64,000 bases of DNA from the IMG/VR virus record IMGVR_UViG_3300044673_000097, positions 1 through 64,000 of that record; one strand, given 5' to 3'. How positions within the stretch are numbered: the stretch's first letter is position 1; every line of letters starts with the position of its first letter. Of the stretch, positions 34,679 to 44,173 are shown one piece after another. This DNA is from a virus. The position numbers and the translations under genes were made by a program. The notes below the pieces were generated by a model. The model was not told the DNA's origin. It saw nothing but the letters and a program-made list of their open reading frames with translations, and did no database searches.

Positions 34679-36952
34679 TCACATTCCTGGAGGCTTGCCG
34701 GAACGCGACGGGTCGTTGGGGTTGGAGACGTTTCCGCCCTTGACCTTCTCGAGCTCCGCGCTGGCATTCTTCGCTTGTGCCGCCAACGTCTCCATGGCCT
34801 TGATGGTCTCGTTCAGCCGCTCGCTCGAGCCGGCGGAACCTTCCTCGCGAGAACCCTGCTTGAACTTGTTGTAGGCGTACTCGGCGCCCATCGCCGCGCC
34901 GGGAACGATGTTGACGCCGGGGATTGCGAGCAGGGGCGCCAGAAACTTCGTGTACTTGTTGGTGCTCTTGTCGTCGGCGGCTGCCTTTTCGGCCCGAAGC
35001 TGCGGAAGCAATGCGGCGGCGGCCGCAGCCTTCTCCGGCGTCGCAGGCCCCTGCATCAGGTTCTCGGCCTTCGTCACGTCAGCGTACTGCTTCCTGCCCT
35101 CGTCCTTCGCTGACTTGTCGACGGCATCGATCACCTGCGTGCCGGTGAGGTACACCGCAGTTGCCGTGATTGCGATCGTGGACAGCGCGGCGAGATTTCC
35201 GCCCGCCTGAATGCTCTTTCCAGCAAGGATGTTCTGGAGACCGATCTCCATCACCTTGCCGATTCCGGCACCCGCGAGTTCCTTCGTCAGGTGAGCGGCG
35301 AATACACCTCCGAGCGCGGCGAACGGATTCTTGCTGGCCCACACCGCAAGCTGTGCGAGCGATTGCGTGAGCTGCACCACCTTCGGAATGAGCGCGGTGA
35401 ATGCCGGAAGCGCCTCGCCCATCTTCGCCTTGAACTGCTCGAAGTTGACGCGAATCTGCGCGGCATCCCCGCCAAGGACCGTCTTCAATCCAGCGTCGCG
35501 CTCACCGTCGGCCAACTTCGCGCCACTCGCCGCGTTGATTCGGTCGAGCACGCCTTGCTTGCCGCCCTTGTTGTAGTCGGCCATCAGCGACGCGACGACT
35601 TGCTGGCTCGTTCCGGTGAACACCTTGTTGAGCGCCTCGGCGCCCTTCAGATGCCCAGCGCCCTTCACGTCGAGGCCCTTCGTCATCGCGATGTCCATCG
35701 TCTGCGCGAGGACTTCGGCCGGGTCGTTGACGAGGTTGTTCTTGCCGTAGACGTTGACGCCCGCCTTCTTCAGGGCGCCCGCGTGCGTGTTGATGTCCCG
35801 AATCAGGTCGATCGTCGCTGTGCGGGATTGCTCCGGGCTCACGGCTGCATCGGCCGCGACTTGCGCGATCCCGACCTGCCGTCGAAGCATCTGCCCCTTG
35901 CTCAGCTCCGTCATCTTGCCGGCGCCACCAAGCCGGGCGAGCTCTGTGGCGAGGTCGGAGATTTCGATCGCGCCGTCCTTGCCCATGGCGGCGATGTCCT
36001 GGATGAGTTGCCTCATCTCCTCGCCGGGCTGGACGCCCGCTTTGAGCGCGGCCGCAACGACGCCGCCCATGTCTTCCATCGAGACGCCGAACGCTACGGC
36101 CGTCTTGGTGATGTCGTCGAGGTCCTTGCGGAATGCCGTCAGACCTTCGGCGCCACCTGCCCGGGCAGCGACGGTGCTCATGGCCTTCATCACGTCGGGA
36201 GCGGCCACGCCGTACTTGCCGGCGATGTTCTGCGACTCGCCTACGAGCCCGCCGACGCTCTGGGTCGCGTTGCCTCCCTTGTCCCGAGTCGAGTTGACCA
36301 GCAAGGCCCCCTGCTCGCGCAGAGACACGTTTTCCCACAGGGCTTGGCCGATTGCCATGCCGCCGCCTGTCAGGCCCGCAGCGCCCGCAATCCCGGTCAC
36401 GTCGCCCCACGCAGCTCGACCAGCACGACCTACCGGCTGCATCATGCCCCGAGCGGTTCGCTTGTGCTCCGCCTGAACCTGCTTGGCAATCCTCGCCGAC
36501 TCCCGCGCGGCTTGCGCATCGGCCCGAATCTTCGCACGAGCGACGCGGAAGATCTCTTTCTCCTCGTCGTCCGCAGCCTTCTTCGCAGCCTTGGCAATCG
36601 CTTCCCCGGCCTTCGTCGCAGCCTTGGCACGCGCATCGAAGTCCTTGAGGGCTGCCTGATTGGCCTTCTTGCTCGCCGCAATCTGCGCGTCGGCCGCCTT
36701 CTTCGCGTCGCGTTCCTGAGCCTTCGCCAATGCCGCGGTCGCACGTTCGGCGGCTCGAGCGGCTTGCTCCTGAGCCTTGGCGATATCCTTGGACGCCTTC
36801 TGCTCGGCCGACACCCGGCGAGCCGTGCCGCGCACGGTGTCGTTGGCGACCTGCTGGTTCATCTTCGCCGCACGTGCCGCGATCGAATCGAAGGCGGCAG
36901 AGACCTCGCGGTCACCTTGCACGCTGAATTGGATGCGGATGGGCGCGGGCAT
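34679..36952 (-). CDS. tail tape measure protein
   Basis: 757 aa. An N-terminal 150-residue Ala/Lys/Glu coiled coil leads to a Gly/Ala-rich core (GAAGLTGGGMAIGQALWE) and hydrophobic helices near 520-620 (FAALGGVFAAHLTKELAG, LAALSTIAITATAVYLTG). These are standard tape-measure features for setting tail length and for membrane insertion. It is the longest protein in the tail block. It comes right after the tail assembly protein, as expected. Confidence 0.88.
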   Translation of the reverse strand: MPAPIRIQFSVQGDREVSAAFDSIAARAAKMNQQVANDTVRGTARRVSAEQKASKDIAKAQEQAARAAERATAALAKAQERDAKKAADAQIAASKKANQAALKDFDARAKAATKAGEAIAKAAKKAADDEEKEIFRVARAKIRADAQAARESARIAKQVQAEHKRTARGMMQPVGRAGRAAWGDVTGIAGAAGLTGGGMAIGQALWENVSLREQGALLVNSTRDKGGNATQSVGGLVGESQNIAGKYGVAAPDVMKAMSTVAARAGGAEGLTAFRKDLDDITKTAVAFGVSMEDMGGVVAAALKAGVQPGEEMRQLIQDIAAMGKDGAIEISDLATELARLGGAGKMTELSKGQMLRRQVGIAQVAADAAVSPEQSRTATIDLIRDINTHAGALKKAGVNVYGKNNLVNDPAEVLAQTMDIAMTKGLDVKGAGHLKGAEALNKVFTGTSQQVVASLMADYNKGGKQGVLDRINAASGAKLADGERDAGLKTVLGGDAAQIRVNFEQFKAKMGEALPAFTALIPKVVQLTQSLAQLAVWASKNPFAALGGVFAAHLTKELAGAGIGKVMEIGLQNILAGKSIQAGGNLAALSTIAITATAVYLTGTQVIDAVDKSAKDEGRKQYADVTKAENLMQGPATPEKAAAAAALLPQLRAEKAAADDKSTNKYTKFLAPLLAIPGVNIVPGAAMGAEYAYNKFKQGSREEGSAGSSERLNETIKAMETLAAQAKNASAELEKVKGGNVSNPNDPSRSGKPPGM

Positions 36953-36955
36953 TGA

Positions 36956-37663
36956 TTACGCCTCAGAGTGAGCTTCCGGGCTGCTCTCCGGTCTGTCGCT
37001 CGTAGTATCGTCGGAGGGCAATCCAGACGAGCCAATGGCGGTCTTCGAGGCTCCAAGCCGGTACGCCATAGAAGTCGCCAATTGAACGAGCTGACCCTGC
37101 CCCAATCCAACGAAAGGGTAGTAGCCGGCCCCCGCGGTCAGCTTCTCAATCCAGGAATCCACTTCCTCTTCGGTGAGCAGGCGCCACATGGGGCCGAGCC
37201 GGAATTGCACCGACTGGTAGGCGTCGAACAGCCCGGCCAGTTCATCGGTCGTGAGCAGCCGGCGGAGTTGCGAGGGGGCGTCCCAGATGTGCTTGGAAGC
37301 GTCGTCGCTCTGACGCATCGAAGCGAACAGCACCTCGACGATCAAGGCGTCCTTGAAGATCATCTCCCACGTCTCGGCGCGCACGCGATTGGCCTGCTCG
37401 TCGGAGATCTGGAGCTGCTCGCCCAGCTTGCCGCGCGTGTACTGGTCCGCATTGGCCCGCGCGATGTCGAGCTCGTCGACGGTGAGCACGAGCATCCGAT
37501 ACGAGAACAGCGGATTGCCGTCGTCGTCGCGGCGCACGAACGGCAGCACCTCGGAGGGTCTCCGGGTATCGCCGAGCCTGCGGACCAGGTCGTTGGGCGC
37601 GATATCCTTGGGTGGGCCCTTCTGAGACCCGCGCGCAAGGGTAGCTTCGATGTCCAATGTCAC
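36956..37663 (-). CDS. tail assembly chaperone-like protein (Mu gp41 position)
   Basis: 235 aa, mainly helical (DELDIARANADQYTRGKLGE, MRQSDDASKHIWDAPSQLRRLL). It lies between tube and tape measure, where tail chaperones are encoded. Many phages make two products here by a -1 frameshift. I see one continuous frame covering both halves and no second overlapping frame, so a fused single product is likely. Confidence 0.7.
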   Translation of the reverse strand: MTLDIEATLARGSQKGPPKDIAPNDLVRRLGDTRRPSEVLPFVRRDDDGNPLFSYRMLVLTVDELDIARANADQYTRGKLGEQLQISDEQANRVRAETWEMIFKDALIVEVLFASMRQSDDASKHIWDAPSQLRRLLTTDELAGLFDAYQSVQFRLGPMWRLLTEEEVDSWIEKLTAGAGYYPFVGLGQGQLVQLATSMAYRLGASKTAIGSSGLPSDDTTSDRPESSPEAHSEA

Positions 37664-37683
37664 CTCCTATTGTCCCCGGCGAA

Positions 37684-38058
37684 TCAGGCGATCGTGTCGG
37701 GCTCGTTGCCCTGGAACGTGAAGTCCAGTTGCGCGGGCGTGCCCGTACCGTGCTTCTCGGCCACATCCATGATGAAGCCCTTGCTCGTCAGCTTCTTGCC
37801 CGAGCGGTGCAGGATCACCTCGACCTCGGTCAGGTTCTTGGCGAGCGCGTAGAAGTCGACCTCGATTCCAGCGCGCGGCATGGCGTTCTGGACCTTGATC
37901 GAGAACGTGGGCGCACCGGGCGAGACGCCTGCAAACTTCTTCGCCTGCGTCTGGATGATGTGCGCGCCGTTGGCGTAGGACGTGTCTTCGCTCTGCGCCT
38001 CGGCGAGCAGTTGCCCATCGAGGAACAGGAACGCGGCGGTGTACTTGGTAGCGGCCAT
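37684..38058 (-). CDS. tail tube protein (Mu gpM-like)
   Basis: 124 aa, the right size and place (just after sheath). Beta strands alternate as in tube subunits (TKYTAAFLFLDGQLLAEAQS, PTFSIKVQNAMPRAGIEVDF, EVEVILHRSGKKL, AQLDFTFQGNEPDTIA). It stacks as hexameric rings inside the sheath for DNA passage. Confidence 0.82.
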   Translation of the reverse strand: MAATKYTAAFLFLDGQLLAEAQSEDTSYANGAHIIQTQAKKFAGVSPGAPTFSIKVQNAMPRAGIEVDFYALAKNLTEVEVILHRSGKKLTSKGFIMDVAEKHGTGTPAQLDFTFQGNEPDTIA

Positions 38059-38177
38059 GGTCGAACTCTCCGAGTCGGCCAGCCGGCAATGGGCATTGAC
38101 CCACTACCGGCGAGGCCGCGAGTGATTGGCGATCGGAAACTGTGAGGCGGGATTGAGGCGAACCGGCGGGCCTGGAA

Positions 38178-39716
38178 TCAGGCGGCCGAATTCTCGGTCA
38201 CGAGCGCGGCGAACACGTGCGCGCACGGGGTGACGTGCAGCGGGCACGCGGCGTTGATCCGCGTCTTGTTCACCGGGTCGATTCCGGTGCGGCAGGCAAC
38301 GATGTCGCCCGTGGTCTTGTTGCGCGTCTTGTCCGATTCCAGCCAGCCGTGATCGCTGTCGGAATAGAGCAAGTACAGCGGCGCAATCGTCAGACCCTTG
38401 AGCCTCGAAGGCGTTAGGGAATTGGGCGGGGGCACGTCGTTGTCGTTGACCGGGTCGTCTTGCAGCGACGCGTTCGCCCACTGCGAGCCGTAGCGCACGG
38501 CGAGGTCATCGGCGAACTTGTCGGCCACGCTGACCTTGTTCGTGTCGCGCACGCGGATGTCGGTCGAGCAGGTGCACGACTGCACCATGTACGTCTTGCC
38601 CGTCGCCGTCGTCGCAATCGGCGTCACGCCTCCCGCAATCGCCGTGGCGATCTCGGTCGAGGTTGGGTAGGACGCTTGGCTGTACTGCTTCGGCACGTTC
38701 CAGATGTCGTTGACGCCCTTGCCGTAGGAGTCGTAATTGCGCCACGGAGAGCCGCCCTTTTCGTAGTTGTACCGAACGGCGGCCTGATGCGCGGCGAGCT
38801 CGTGGGGCTCCCATTCGCTGGTCTTCTGCCACGCGAGCTGGAACCGCGGGTTGTTGCCCGGGCCGTTGCTCGCCTCTGCCGCGAGCGAGACGGCGTTGGC
38901 CGCCGAACCCGTGTGGCCGAAGATGACCTGCTGACGAATCCCGACAGAGGGAAGCGCCTGCCCGACCACCTGCGTCTTGAGCGCGCCGATGCGCACGTTG
39001 CTGGCGCCCGTGGGATTGACCACCGGCACGATGAAGTCGTACTTGTCCGCGAGGATGGTGGCGAGCGCCGTGGTCCACACCTCGTCGGTCACGCCACCCG
39101 TGAGGGTCGCGGTGGCGCACGTCGCCGTGGTCGCCGGGGCGGTCATCGTCGAGATGCTGACCCGATGCCTGATGAGGTTGCCGTCGGTGCCCTTGTGCTT
39201 GGCCGTTACGGTCACGACGCCGAGCGCTGGCGATGCGGTGACGGGCCAATGGGTCTGAAGGTTGATCGCTGCCGCAAGGGCCGTGGCGAGGTCGGCAATC
39301 GCCGTCCCGCTCGCGAACGCGACGGTGATCGTCTCGCCGGCCAGCGTGTAGCTCACGGCGCCCGAGGCGGTCGTGTTGTTCACGAAGGTGACGGTATCGC
39401 TCGCTGCCGTCCCATTGGATTCGGTCGCGGCGATGGCGAAGACCTGCGCGCCCTTGCACACGTCGGCGAACCGGCGGATCGAACGGTGCAGATTCGAGCC
39501 CGCGCCGAACAGCGAGATCGCGTCATCGACGGTGCCGATCGGGTAGACCTGCGAATCGACCGTCGCCGAACCAGCCGATGTCTTCATGCCGATGAACAGC
39601 ACGCGCGGCACGTTCGGATCGCCGAGCATCTCGCCCTTGGCGAACTGGACCTCGATGTAGGTCCCGGGAGTGGGATAGAGCGGCAAGCCGGTCAATGCCT
39701 GCTGAAGTGTCGACAT
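38178..39716 (-). CDS. contractile tail sheath protein (Mu gpL-like)
   Basis: 512 aa. It starts with the sheath N-terminus (PLYPTPGTYIEVQFAKG), has 'D-A-I-S-L-F-G-A-G-S-N-L-H-R-S-I-R-R-F' and the C-terminal 'K-T-R-I-N-A-A-C' handshake region. A central insertion (about 110-220, GAVSYTLAGETITVAFASGT) forms the outer domain. Its presence with tube and baseplate J shows a myovirus morphology. Confidence 0.9.
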   Translation of the reverse strand: MSTLQQALTGLPLYPTPGTYIEVQFAKGEMLGDPNVPRVLFIGMKTSAGSATVDSQVYPIGTVDDAISLFGAGSNLHRSIRRFADVCKGAQVFAIAATESNGTAASDTVTFVNNTTASGAVSYTLAGETITVAFASGTAIADLATALAAAINLQTHWPVTASPALGVVTVTAKHKGTDGNLIRHRVSISTMTAPATTATCATATLTGGVTDEVWTTALATILADKYDFIVPVVNPTGASNVRIGALKTQVVGQALPSVGIRQQVIFGHTGSAANAVSLAAEASNGPGNNPRFQLAWQKTSEWEPHELAAHQAAVRYNYEKGGSPWRNYDSYGKGVNDIWNVPKQYSQASYPTSTEIATAIAGGVTPIATTATGKTYMVQSCTCSTDIRVRDTNKVSVADKFADDLAVRYGSQWANASLQDDPVNDNDVPPPNSLTPSRLKGLTIAPLYLLYSDSDHGWLESDKTRNKTTGDIVACRTGIDPVNKTRINAACPLHVTPCAHVFAALVTENSAA

Positions 39717-39720
39717 GGCT

Positions 39721-40110
39721 TCACTCCGCCTTTCGCGGCTTGGGTGCCGCTACGGTCAAGGCAGGGTGCTCCCCGCCGAATGTCGGATCGAACGGCACGC
39801 CGCACATGGCCGCCGTAGCCTGGTCAGCCGGCCACAATGCCCCGCCCTGGACCTCGTCGCGGTATTCGCGCCGGAAGGGAAGCTCCACGACAGCCTCGAC
39901 CATCGGGAAGGCGTAGTGCGGGATCGGCTTCTCGCCGGGCTCCAGAAACAGGTTGTGCGCCTCGTGACGCGGGCAGCCGGCGGGCAGCTCGTCGAGCTTC
40001 CACGCGGCCACCGCCTTGCGTCCAACGTACTTGCGCTGACCCGTGGCCTGCGCGAATTCCAGATCGAGCACGAGGAGACTTCCCCGCGCGAGCACTCGCA
40101 TCGTTTCCAT
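39721..40110 (-). CDS. small protein preceding the sheath (Mu gp38 position)
   Basis: 129 aa. It begins METMRVLARGSLLVLDLEFAQ and contains PHYAFPMVEAVVELPFRREY. It lies four bases before the sheath, like Mu gp38 (DUF2635), but it is about twice that length, and similarity is limited to position and a beta-rich start. Role unknown. Confidence 0.6.
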   Translation of the reverse strand: METMRVLARGSLLVLDLEFAQATGQRKYVGRKAVAAWKLDELPAGCPRHEAHNLFLEPGEKPIPHYAFPMVEAVVELPFRREYRDEVQGGALWPADQATAAMCGVPFDPTFGGEHPALTVAAPKPRKAE

Positions 40111-40132
40111 ATCGGGTCGCCCTCTGATGAGG

Positions 40133-40846
40133 TCAGGTGTTGTTGGTGACGAACAGCGTTTGCTCGACCGTGGTCTCGCCCGCGTCGTCCTTGCTCGTGA
40201 TGTCGGTGGCGATCTGCGTCAGGCGCTCGTATTGCTCGAGCACGAATTCCTCGCGCTCACGCATGACCCACTCCATGATCAGCGCGCCGTGATGCGAATC
40301 GATCCCAACTTCCGAGGGAATGTGGGCGTACTCCGCCGAGGTGAAGGCGAAGGATTCAACGCCCGCATCGGTCAGGATGTCGATCCCGTTCTGGTAGCTG
40401 GGATCGCCGAAGTGCTTGACGGCCAGTTGCAGGCACGTCCGCATCGCCACGCGAATGGGCCCGAGCTTGACCGTCCACTCTTCGTCGAGCGGCGGGAGCA
40501 GGAACATGAGCGTGCCGGTGCATTCGGCGTCGTCGTAGACCTGTGTGCGCTGGAACAATCGTTCCTTGTCGCGCCACATGAACAGGGCGGGGCCGCTCCA
40601 CGTGCGGTTCGCCACACCGTTGGTCGGCTCGTGCGGATAGGTGTCGGCGACGACGTTGCTTCCATCGACGACGAGGCCCTTGGCTGCGACCCATGCGGCG
40701 TTCAGCTTCGTGTTGGCGAATGCCTTGAACGCGGCGAGCAGCTTCGTCAATGCCGGGTCGCAACTGTCGGCTAGGCCAGCCCCGCCGATGCCAACCTCTG
40801 GCGGAACCACCACCGAGCCAAGCTGGTCGGACCTCGGGTTAGCCAT
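40133..40846 (-). CDS. connector/tail-completion-region protein (Mu gp37 position)
   Basis: 237 aa. A central segment is Trp/Arg-rich (WSGPALFMWRDKERLFQRTQVYDD) and strands such as WTVKLGPIRVAMRTCLQLA follow. It overlaps the previous gene by 8 nt. The neighbours suggest a tail terminator or adaptor, which caps the tube before joining the head. No family recognised. Confidence 0.6.
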   Translation of the reverse strand: MANPRSDQLGSVVVPPEVGIGGAGLADSCDPALTKLLAAFKAFANTKLNAAWVAAKGLVVDGSNVVADTYPHEPTNGVANRTWSGPALFMWRDKERLFQRTQVYDDAECTGTLMFLLPPLDEEWTVKLGPIRVAMRTCLQLAVKHFGDPSYQNGIDILTDAGVESFAFTSAEYAHIPSEVGIDSHHGALIMEWVMREREEFVLEQYERLTQIATDITSKDDAGETTVEQTLFVTNNT

Positions 40847-41300
40847 TGGATGCCACCGAATCGAGCGAGCGCTGAATCATCGCCGGAGCTCGCACGTTGA
40901 AGTGCTGCCGCGCGTGCTCAGAGAATCCGGCGCCTGCGGTCCCCGGGTGCTTGACGTGCCAGAATGCGACCCACGCGCCGACCTTGTACCAGTAGAAGCG
41001 CAACGGATGGCCTTCGCTCTTGGGGAAGATCCAGTGCGCCTTGGTGGGCTTGTCGACGAACAAGGCGTACTTCGCCGAGGTCTTCACCTCGCCAGCCCAC
41101 GAGAATGCGCCCTTGCGGGTCGTCTCGAAGGACATGGAATCGGTCAGCTTGCCGGTCTTGTTCTGGTAGCCGTATTCCTGCTGCGATTCCTTGGCGTCCT
41201 TGGTGGCACGCCAGAACGCCTCGAACCCTTCGTCGCCCATCCGTTGCTCGAGCTGCTTGAACGACTGGACGAACGGGCCGGTTTCGATTCGGACGAACAT
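40839..41300 (-). CDS. HK97 gp10-like head-tail joining protein
   Basis: 153 aa. The segment AKYALFVDKPTKAHWIFPKSEGHPLRF followed by H-P-G-T-x-G-A-G-F is the hallmark of the gp10/HI1508 family of neck or tail-completion proteins. It overlaps the DUF1320 gene stop by one base. Confidence 0.75.
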   Translation of the reverse strand: MFVRIETGPFVQSFKQLEQRMGDEGFEAFWRATKDAKESQQEYGYQNKTGKLTDSMSFETTRKGAFSWAGEVKTSAKYALFVDKPTKAHWIFPKSEGHPLRFYWYKVGAWVAFWHVKHPGTAGAGFSEHARQHFNVRAPAMIQRSLDSVASNG

Positions 41301-41749
41301 CAGAACGGCCCGTGCTCGATGTCGTCGAGGATGAATCGATCACCGACCGCGGGGGCGTAGGTTGTGCCGCCCACGGCCGCAGCGGTGGGTGCGGTCGAGC
41401 TGCCCATGCTGCGCTCGCCGCTCTTGAGCTCGCGGAGCATCTTCTGGGCGCGGTCGTAGCGCTTCTGCTCGGGGTTATCGGAGCTTTGCGGGCGTCGGAA
41501 TTCCGGCTTGCGCTCATAGCCGTAGAAGATCGCGAGGTCGACGCAGCACCGCTTGACGACACGCGGGATCGATCCCGTCATCGGCACCGTGTACCCGGGG
41601 CCGAGGATGGTATTCACGTCCGCCTCGGCGTCGGCGATCGCTTCGGTCACGAGCGCCGCGCTGATTCCGCCGCCGCCGTCGGAGAACAATTGCGCCAGAA
41701 GCGAATTGCCCACCGCGCTCACGAGGTCGGACTGGACGATGTAGGCCAC
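41300..41749 (-). CDS. DUF1320 (Mu gp36-like) head-tail connector protein
   Basis: 149 aa. It begins MAYIVQSDLVSAVGNSLLAQL and has 'A-I-A-D-A-E-A-D-V-N-T-I-L' then 'C-V-D-L-A-I-F-Y-G-Y' and 'R-Y-D-R-A-Q-K-M-L', the all-helical DUF1320/gp6-like connector layout. It would form a ring under the portal. Confidence 0.82.
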   Translation of the reverse strand: MAYIVQSDLVSAVGNSLLAQLFSDGGGGISAALVTEAIADAEADVNTILGPGYTVPMTGSIPRVVKRCCVDLAIFYGYERKPEFRRPQSSDNPEQKRYDRAQKMLRELKSGERSMGSSTAPTAAAVGGTTYAPAVGDRFILDDIEHGPF

Positions 41750-41756
41750 GGTCGGG

Positions 41757-42056
41757 TCAGCCTTCCTCGTTGTCGTCGATCAGCACGTTCGGCTCGGGCT
41801 CGATCGCGCCGAGCTTCAGGTATCCGTCTCGGTCCTCGTCGCTGAGGTCGTCGACGATTGCGCTCGTGCGCACGTCGCGCAGGTCGCCCATTCGGTTGGT
41901 GTACCGAAGGCCGGTCAGCGCAACGTATCTGTTGGGCCGCTCCACAGCGACGGCGGCCACGACGCGCCCACGATCAACCATTGCTGGCTGAGGCGCGGGC
42001 GTCGTCGGGACCACCACCGGCTGCGGTCGCGTCTGGTATCGGTTCGCCTTGCTCAT
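41757..42056 (-). CDS. small head-region protein
   Basis: 99 aa. Pro/Thr-rich first 25 residues, then a short beta domain (VALTGLRYTNRMGDLRDV) and an acidic tail. It lies between capsid and connector genes where many phages carry a small, variable protein. Not recognised. Confidence 0.5.
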   Translation of the reverse strand: MSKANRYQTRPQPVVVPTTPAPQPAMVDRGRVVAAVAVERPNRYVALTGLRYTNRMGDLRDVRTSAIVDDLSDEDRDGYLKLGAIEPEPNVLIDDNEEG

Positions 42057-42091
42057 GGCAGGTGTTTCCGATCACTCAGACCGCGTCAGGC

Positions 42092-43147
42092 TCACTGGTA
42101 CGCGGCGGTGTAGAGGTAGCCAGTCGCGGCGGCCACGACCTTGACATCCTCGTTGTACACGACGGCAACGCGCTCGCCGCCGTCCTGCCCGCGGCCCGAC
42201 TCGATCCAGCTCCGGAGGCGGAAGCCCGCGCCCGTGCTGGCCTTGCGCCAACGGAAGGTGCGCGCCGTGGGCACGTTCTCGCCGTTGGTCGTGGCGCCCG
42301 CGGGGACGTGGAGCAGCGTCACCGCATTGCCCCACAGGTACCCGTAGCTGCCGTCGGTCGTGCTCTTGCCCTTCATCCGCCCGATGACGAACGGAGGCAG
42401 GCCGAGCAGGCGGGCAATCGCCTGCGGATCGCTACCGAGCGACTGCGCGCCCGAGTAGCTGAAGTGCTTCGTCACGTTCGGGTTCTGGATGAACGCGAAG
42501 TACGTGCGCTCGCTCATCGCCACGTGGGTGATGGGCAGAAGGGCATTCTCGATGCCCGTCATGATGTCCTTGATCGGGTCGGAGCTGGCGCCGCCGTTCC
42601 ACTTGCTTCCCGCGGCGATCGCAGCGGTGAAGCCCGAGAACGCCGAGGCGCTCTGCAGGGCAGCGACCACGCGCTTTTCGTGGTGGAGCGTCACCACGTT
42701 CATGCACCGCTCGACGGCGGCCAGGCGGGGATTGACGCCCGCGTCGGCATTCGCCACGGCGCCCTGCGACACGAACGAGCTGATCCCGTACGGCTTGCAG
42801 GAGTAGTTGTCGGTCGACTTCTGCGGCGAGATCTCACTGAGCGCGGCATCCTCGCCGGCCATCTCGTCGGTGACCTCCTGGAACTTGTTGTCCTTGCTCC
42901 AGGTGTGGAAGGAATCGGAGGCCTTGTCCACCGGCAGCGGGGGCGCAACGATGTCCGCGATCGCCTCGCTCATGTTCGAGCCGTAGCCCGTCACGAAGCC
43001 TTCGAGCGCGCCGTTGATGTGCACGTCGCTGACGCTCAGCTCGCGCATCTCGAACGGCTTGCCGTCCACGTGCACGATCATGTTGTCTTCGTCGATCAGC
43101 CGAACACGGCCGTCGTCGGAGCGCAGCTTGATGAGATTGCCACTCAT
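42092..43147 (-). CDS. major capsid protein
   Basis: 351 aa. Called from its position after the protease/scaffold and cement genes, its size, and an HK97-like composition: an N-terminal arm, a long helix region (AAVERCMNVVTLHHEKRVVAAL, the spine helix), a P-domain sheet (GNAVTLLHVPAG) and a C-terminal strand YNEDVKVVAAATGYLYTAAYQ. Forms the icosahedral shell. Confidence 0.78.
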   Translation of the reverse strand: MSGNLIKLRSDDGRVRLIDEDNMIVHVDGKPFEMRELSVSDVHINGALEGFVTGYGSNMSEAIADIVAPPLPVDKASDSFHTWSKDNKFQEVTDEMAGEDAALSEISPQKSTDNYSCKPYGISSFVSQGAVANADAGVNPRLAAVERCMNVVTLHHEKRVVAALQSASAFSGFTAAIAAGSKWNGGASSDPIKDIMTGIENALLPITHVAMSERTYFAFIQNPNVTKHFSYSGAQSLGSDPQAIARLLGLPPFVIGRMKGKSTTDGSYGYLWGNAVTLLHVPAGATTNGENVPTARTFRWRKASTGAGFRLRSWIESGRGQDGGERVAVVYNEDVKVVAAATGYLYTAAYQ

Positions 43148-43172
43148 TGGGAATTTCCTTTCCTGCTCACGC

Positions 43173-43610
43173 TCACGCCGACTTCGGCAGCGTGTGAGGG
43201 TTGACGTTGATGACGAACAGGTCGTTGTCCGCAGCGGCGGCGAGCAGGCAGGTGCCCAGCTCTTCGGTCGCGGCGGCGGCGGACGCGAGAATCACGTCTC
43301 CCTCGCTGCCGGCCACGTCGCAGATCATGACCTTCTGGCCCGAGGCAATCGCCTCACCCGCCTTGGCGATGGCGGGACCCATCACGGTCACCTTGCCGTA
43401 GCCACCGGCGGGAATCGATTCGGTCGTGATGCCGGCAGTCTTGGCGCGGCCACCACCGGCGCCCGGGAGCGCGACGGCGAAGGGCTTGCCGGACACGGCC
43501 TCGAACAGGACCGCCCGATTCGCGTCGATCGCGGTCGCGGCGTTGTTGAAGCAGACGATATTGACGGGGTGCGAGCCAGCGGGCAGCGCAACCTGAGCAT
43601 GCTGTGCCAT
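43173..43610 (-). CDS. DUF2190-type capsid cement/decoration protein
   Basis: 145 aa. Gly/Ala-rich with repeating beta strands; 'A-G-I-T-x-E-S-I-P-A-G-G-Y-G-K-V-T-V-M-G' and 'A-I-A-S-G-Q-K-V-M' match DUF2190 proteins that trimerise on the capsid surface. It precedes the capsid gene in transcription. Confidence 0.78.
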   Translation of the reverse strand: MAQHAQVALPAGSHPVNIVCFNNAATAIDANRAVLFEAVSGKPFAVALPGAGGGRAKTAGITTESIPAGGYGKVTVMGPAIAKAGEAIASGQKVMICDVAGSEGDVILASAAAATEELGTCLLAAAADNDLFVINVNPHTLPKSA

Positions 43611-43645
43611 GAGATCTTCTCCTCTACGAAGTTGCGGTCAGCGAC

Positions 43646-44173
43646 TCAGGCCGACGCCTTGGCGAGTTCGTATTCGTTGAGGGCGCGCGAATACGCGTCC
43701 ATGTACGAGAGGCCGGACTTGCGCAGTTCGGCGATGCGGGCATTGAGCGGGCTCTCGCCGGTCTCCGCGGTGGCGCGCTGGGTGTTGGTGGAATCGGCGG
43801 GCTTGACCACGCGGTCGAGCAGCGCCTTGCGGGGCGGCTCTTCCTGCGCGGGGTACAGCTTGCGGAACGCCTCGGGCGCCGCCTTCGCCGTCACGAGCAG
43901 CGCATCGCGCTTGCTCTCGGGCTCGCGTCCGCTCTTGATCAGCGCTTCGACCATGTCGACGATCGCGCGCTCCTCGGCCTCGCGGTACTTCGCGACGGTC
44001 GATTCGGCATCGGCCGCACGCTGCTCGGCGGCGGTGGCCTTGTCGGTGGCGGCCTTGACCGCGAGATCGCGATCGGCAATCGCGCGCACGGCGCTGTCCA
44101 CGTCCTGGCAGCCCAGCACTGCGGCGAGTGCCGCCGGGAGCGTCTCGACCTGATGAGACTTGTTTTCGGGCAT
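43646..44173 (-). CDS. internal-start product: scaffold protein (nested)
   Basis: 175 aa if translation begins at the ATG at 44173 (M489), preceded by GGAGGAG at nine bases. The product is the helical scaffold alone (AATDKATAAEQRAADAESTV), equivalent to Mu Z or lambda Nu3, which are also nested in frame within their protease genes. Confidence 0.65.
   Translation of the reverse strand: MPENKSHQVETLPAALAAVLGCQDVDSAVRAIADRDLAVKAATDKATAAEQRAADAESTVAKYREAEERAIVDMVEALIKSGREPESKRDALLVTAKAAPEAFRKLYPAQEEPPRKALLDRVVKPADSTNTQRATAETGESPLNARIAELRKSGLSYMDAYSRALNEYELAKASA

Noticed and set aside
36956-37663. Programmed -1 frameshift in the tail chaperone gene
   Set aside because: One continuous frame spans the region and no second overlapping frame with tail-chaperone features was seen before the tape measure.
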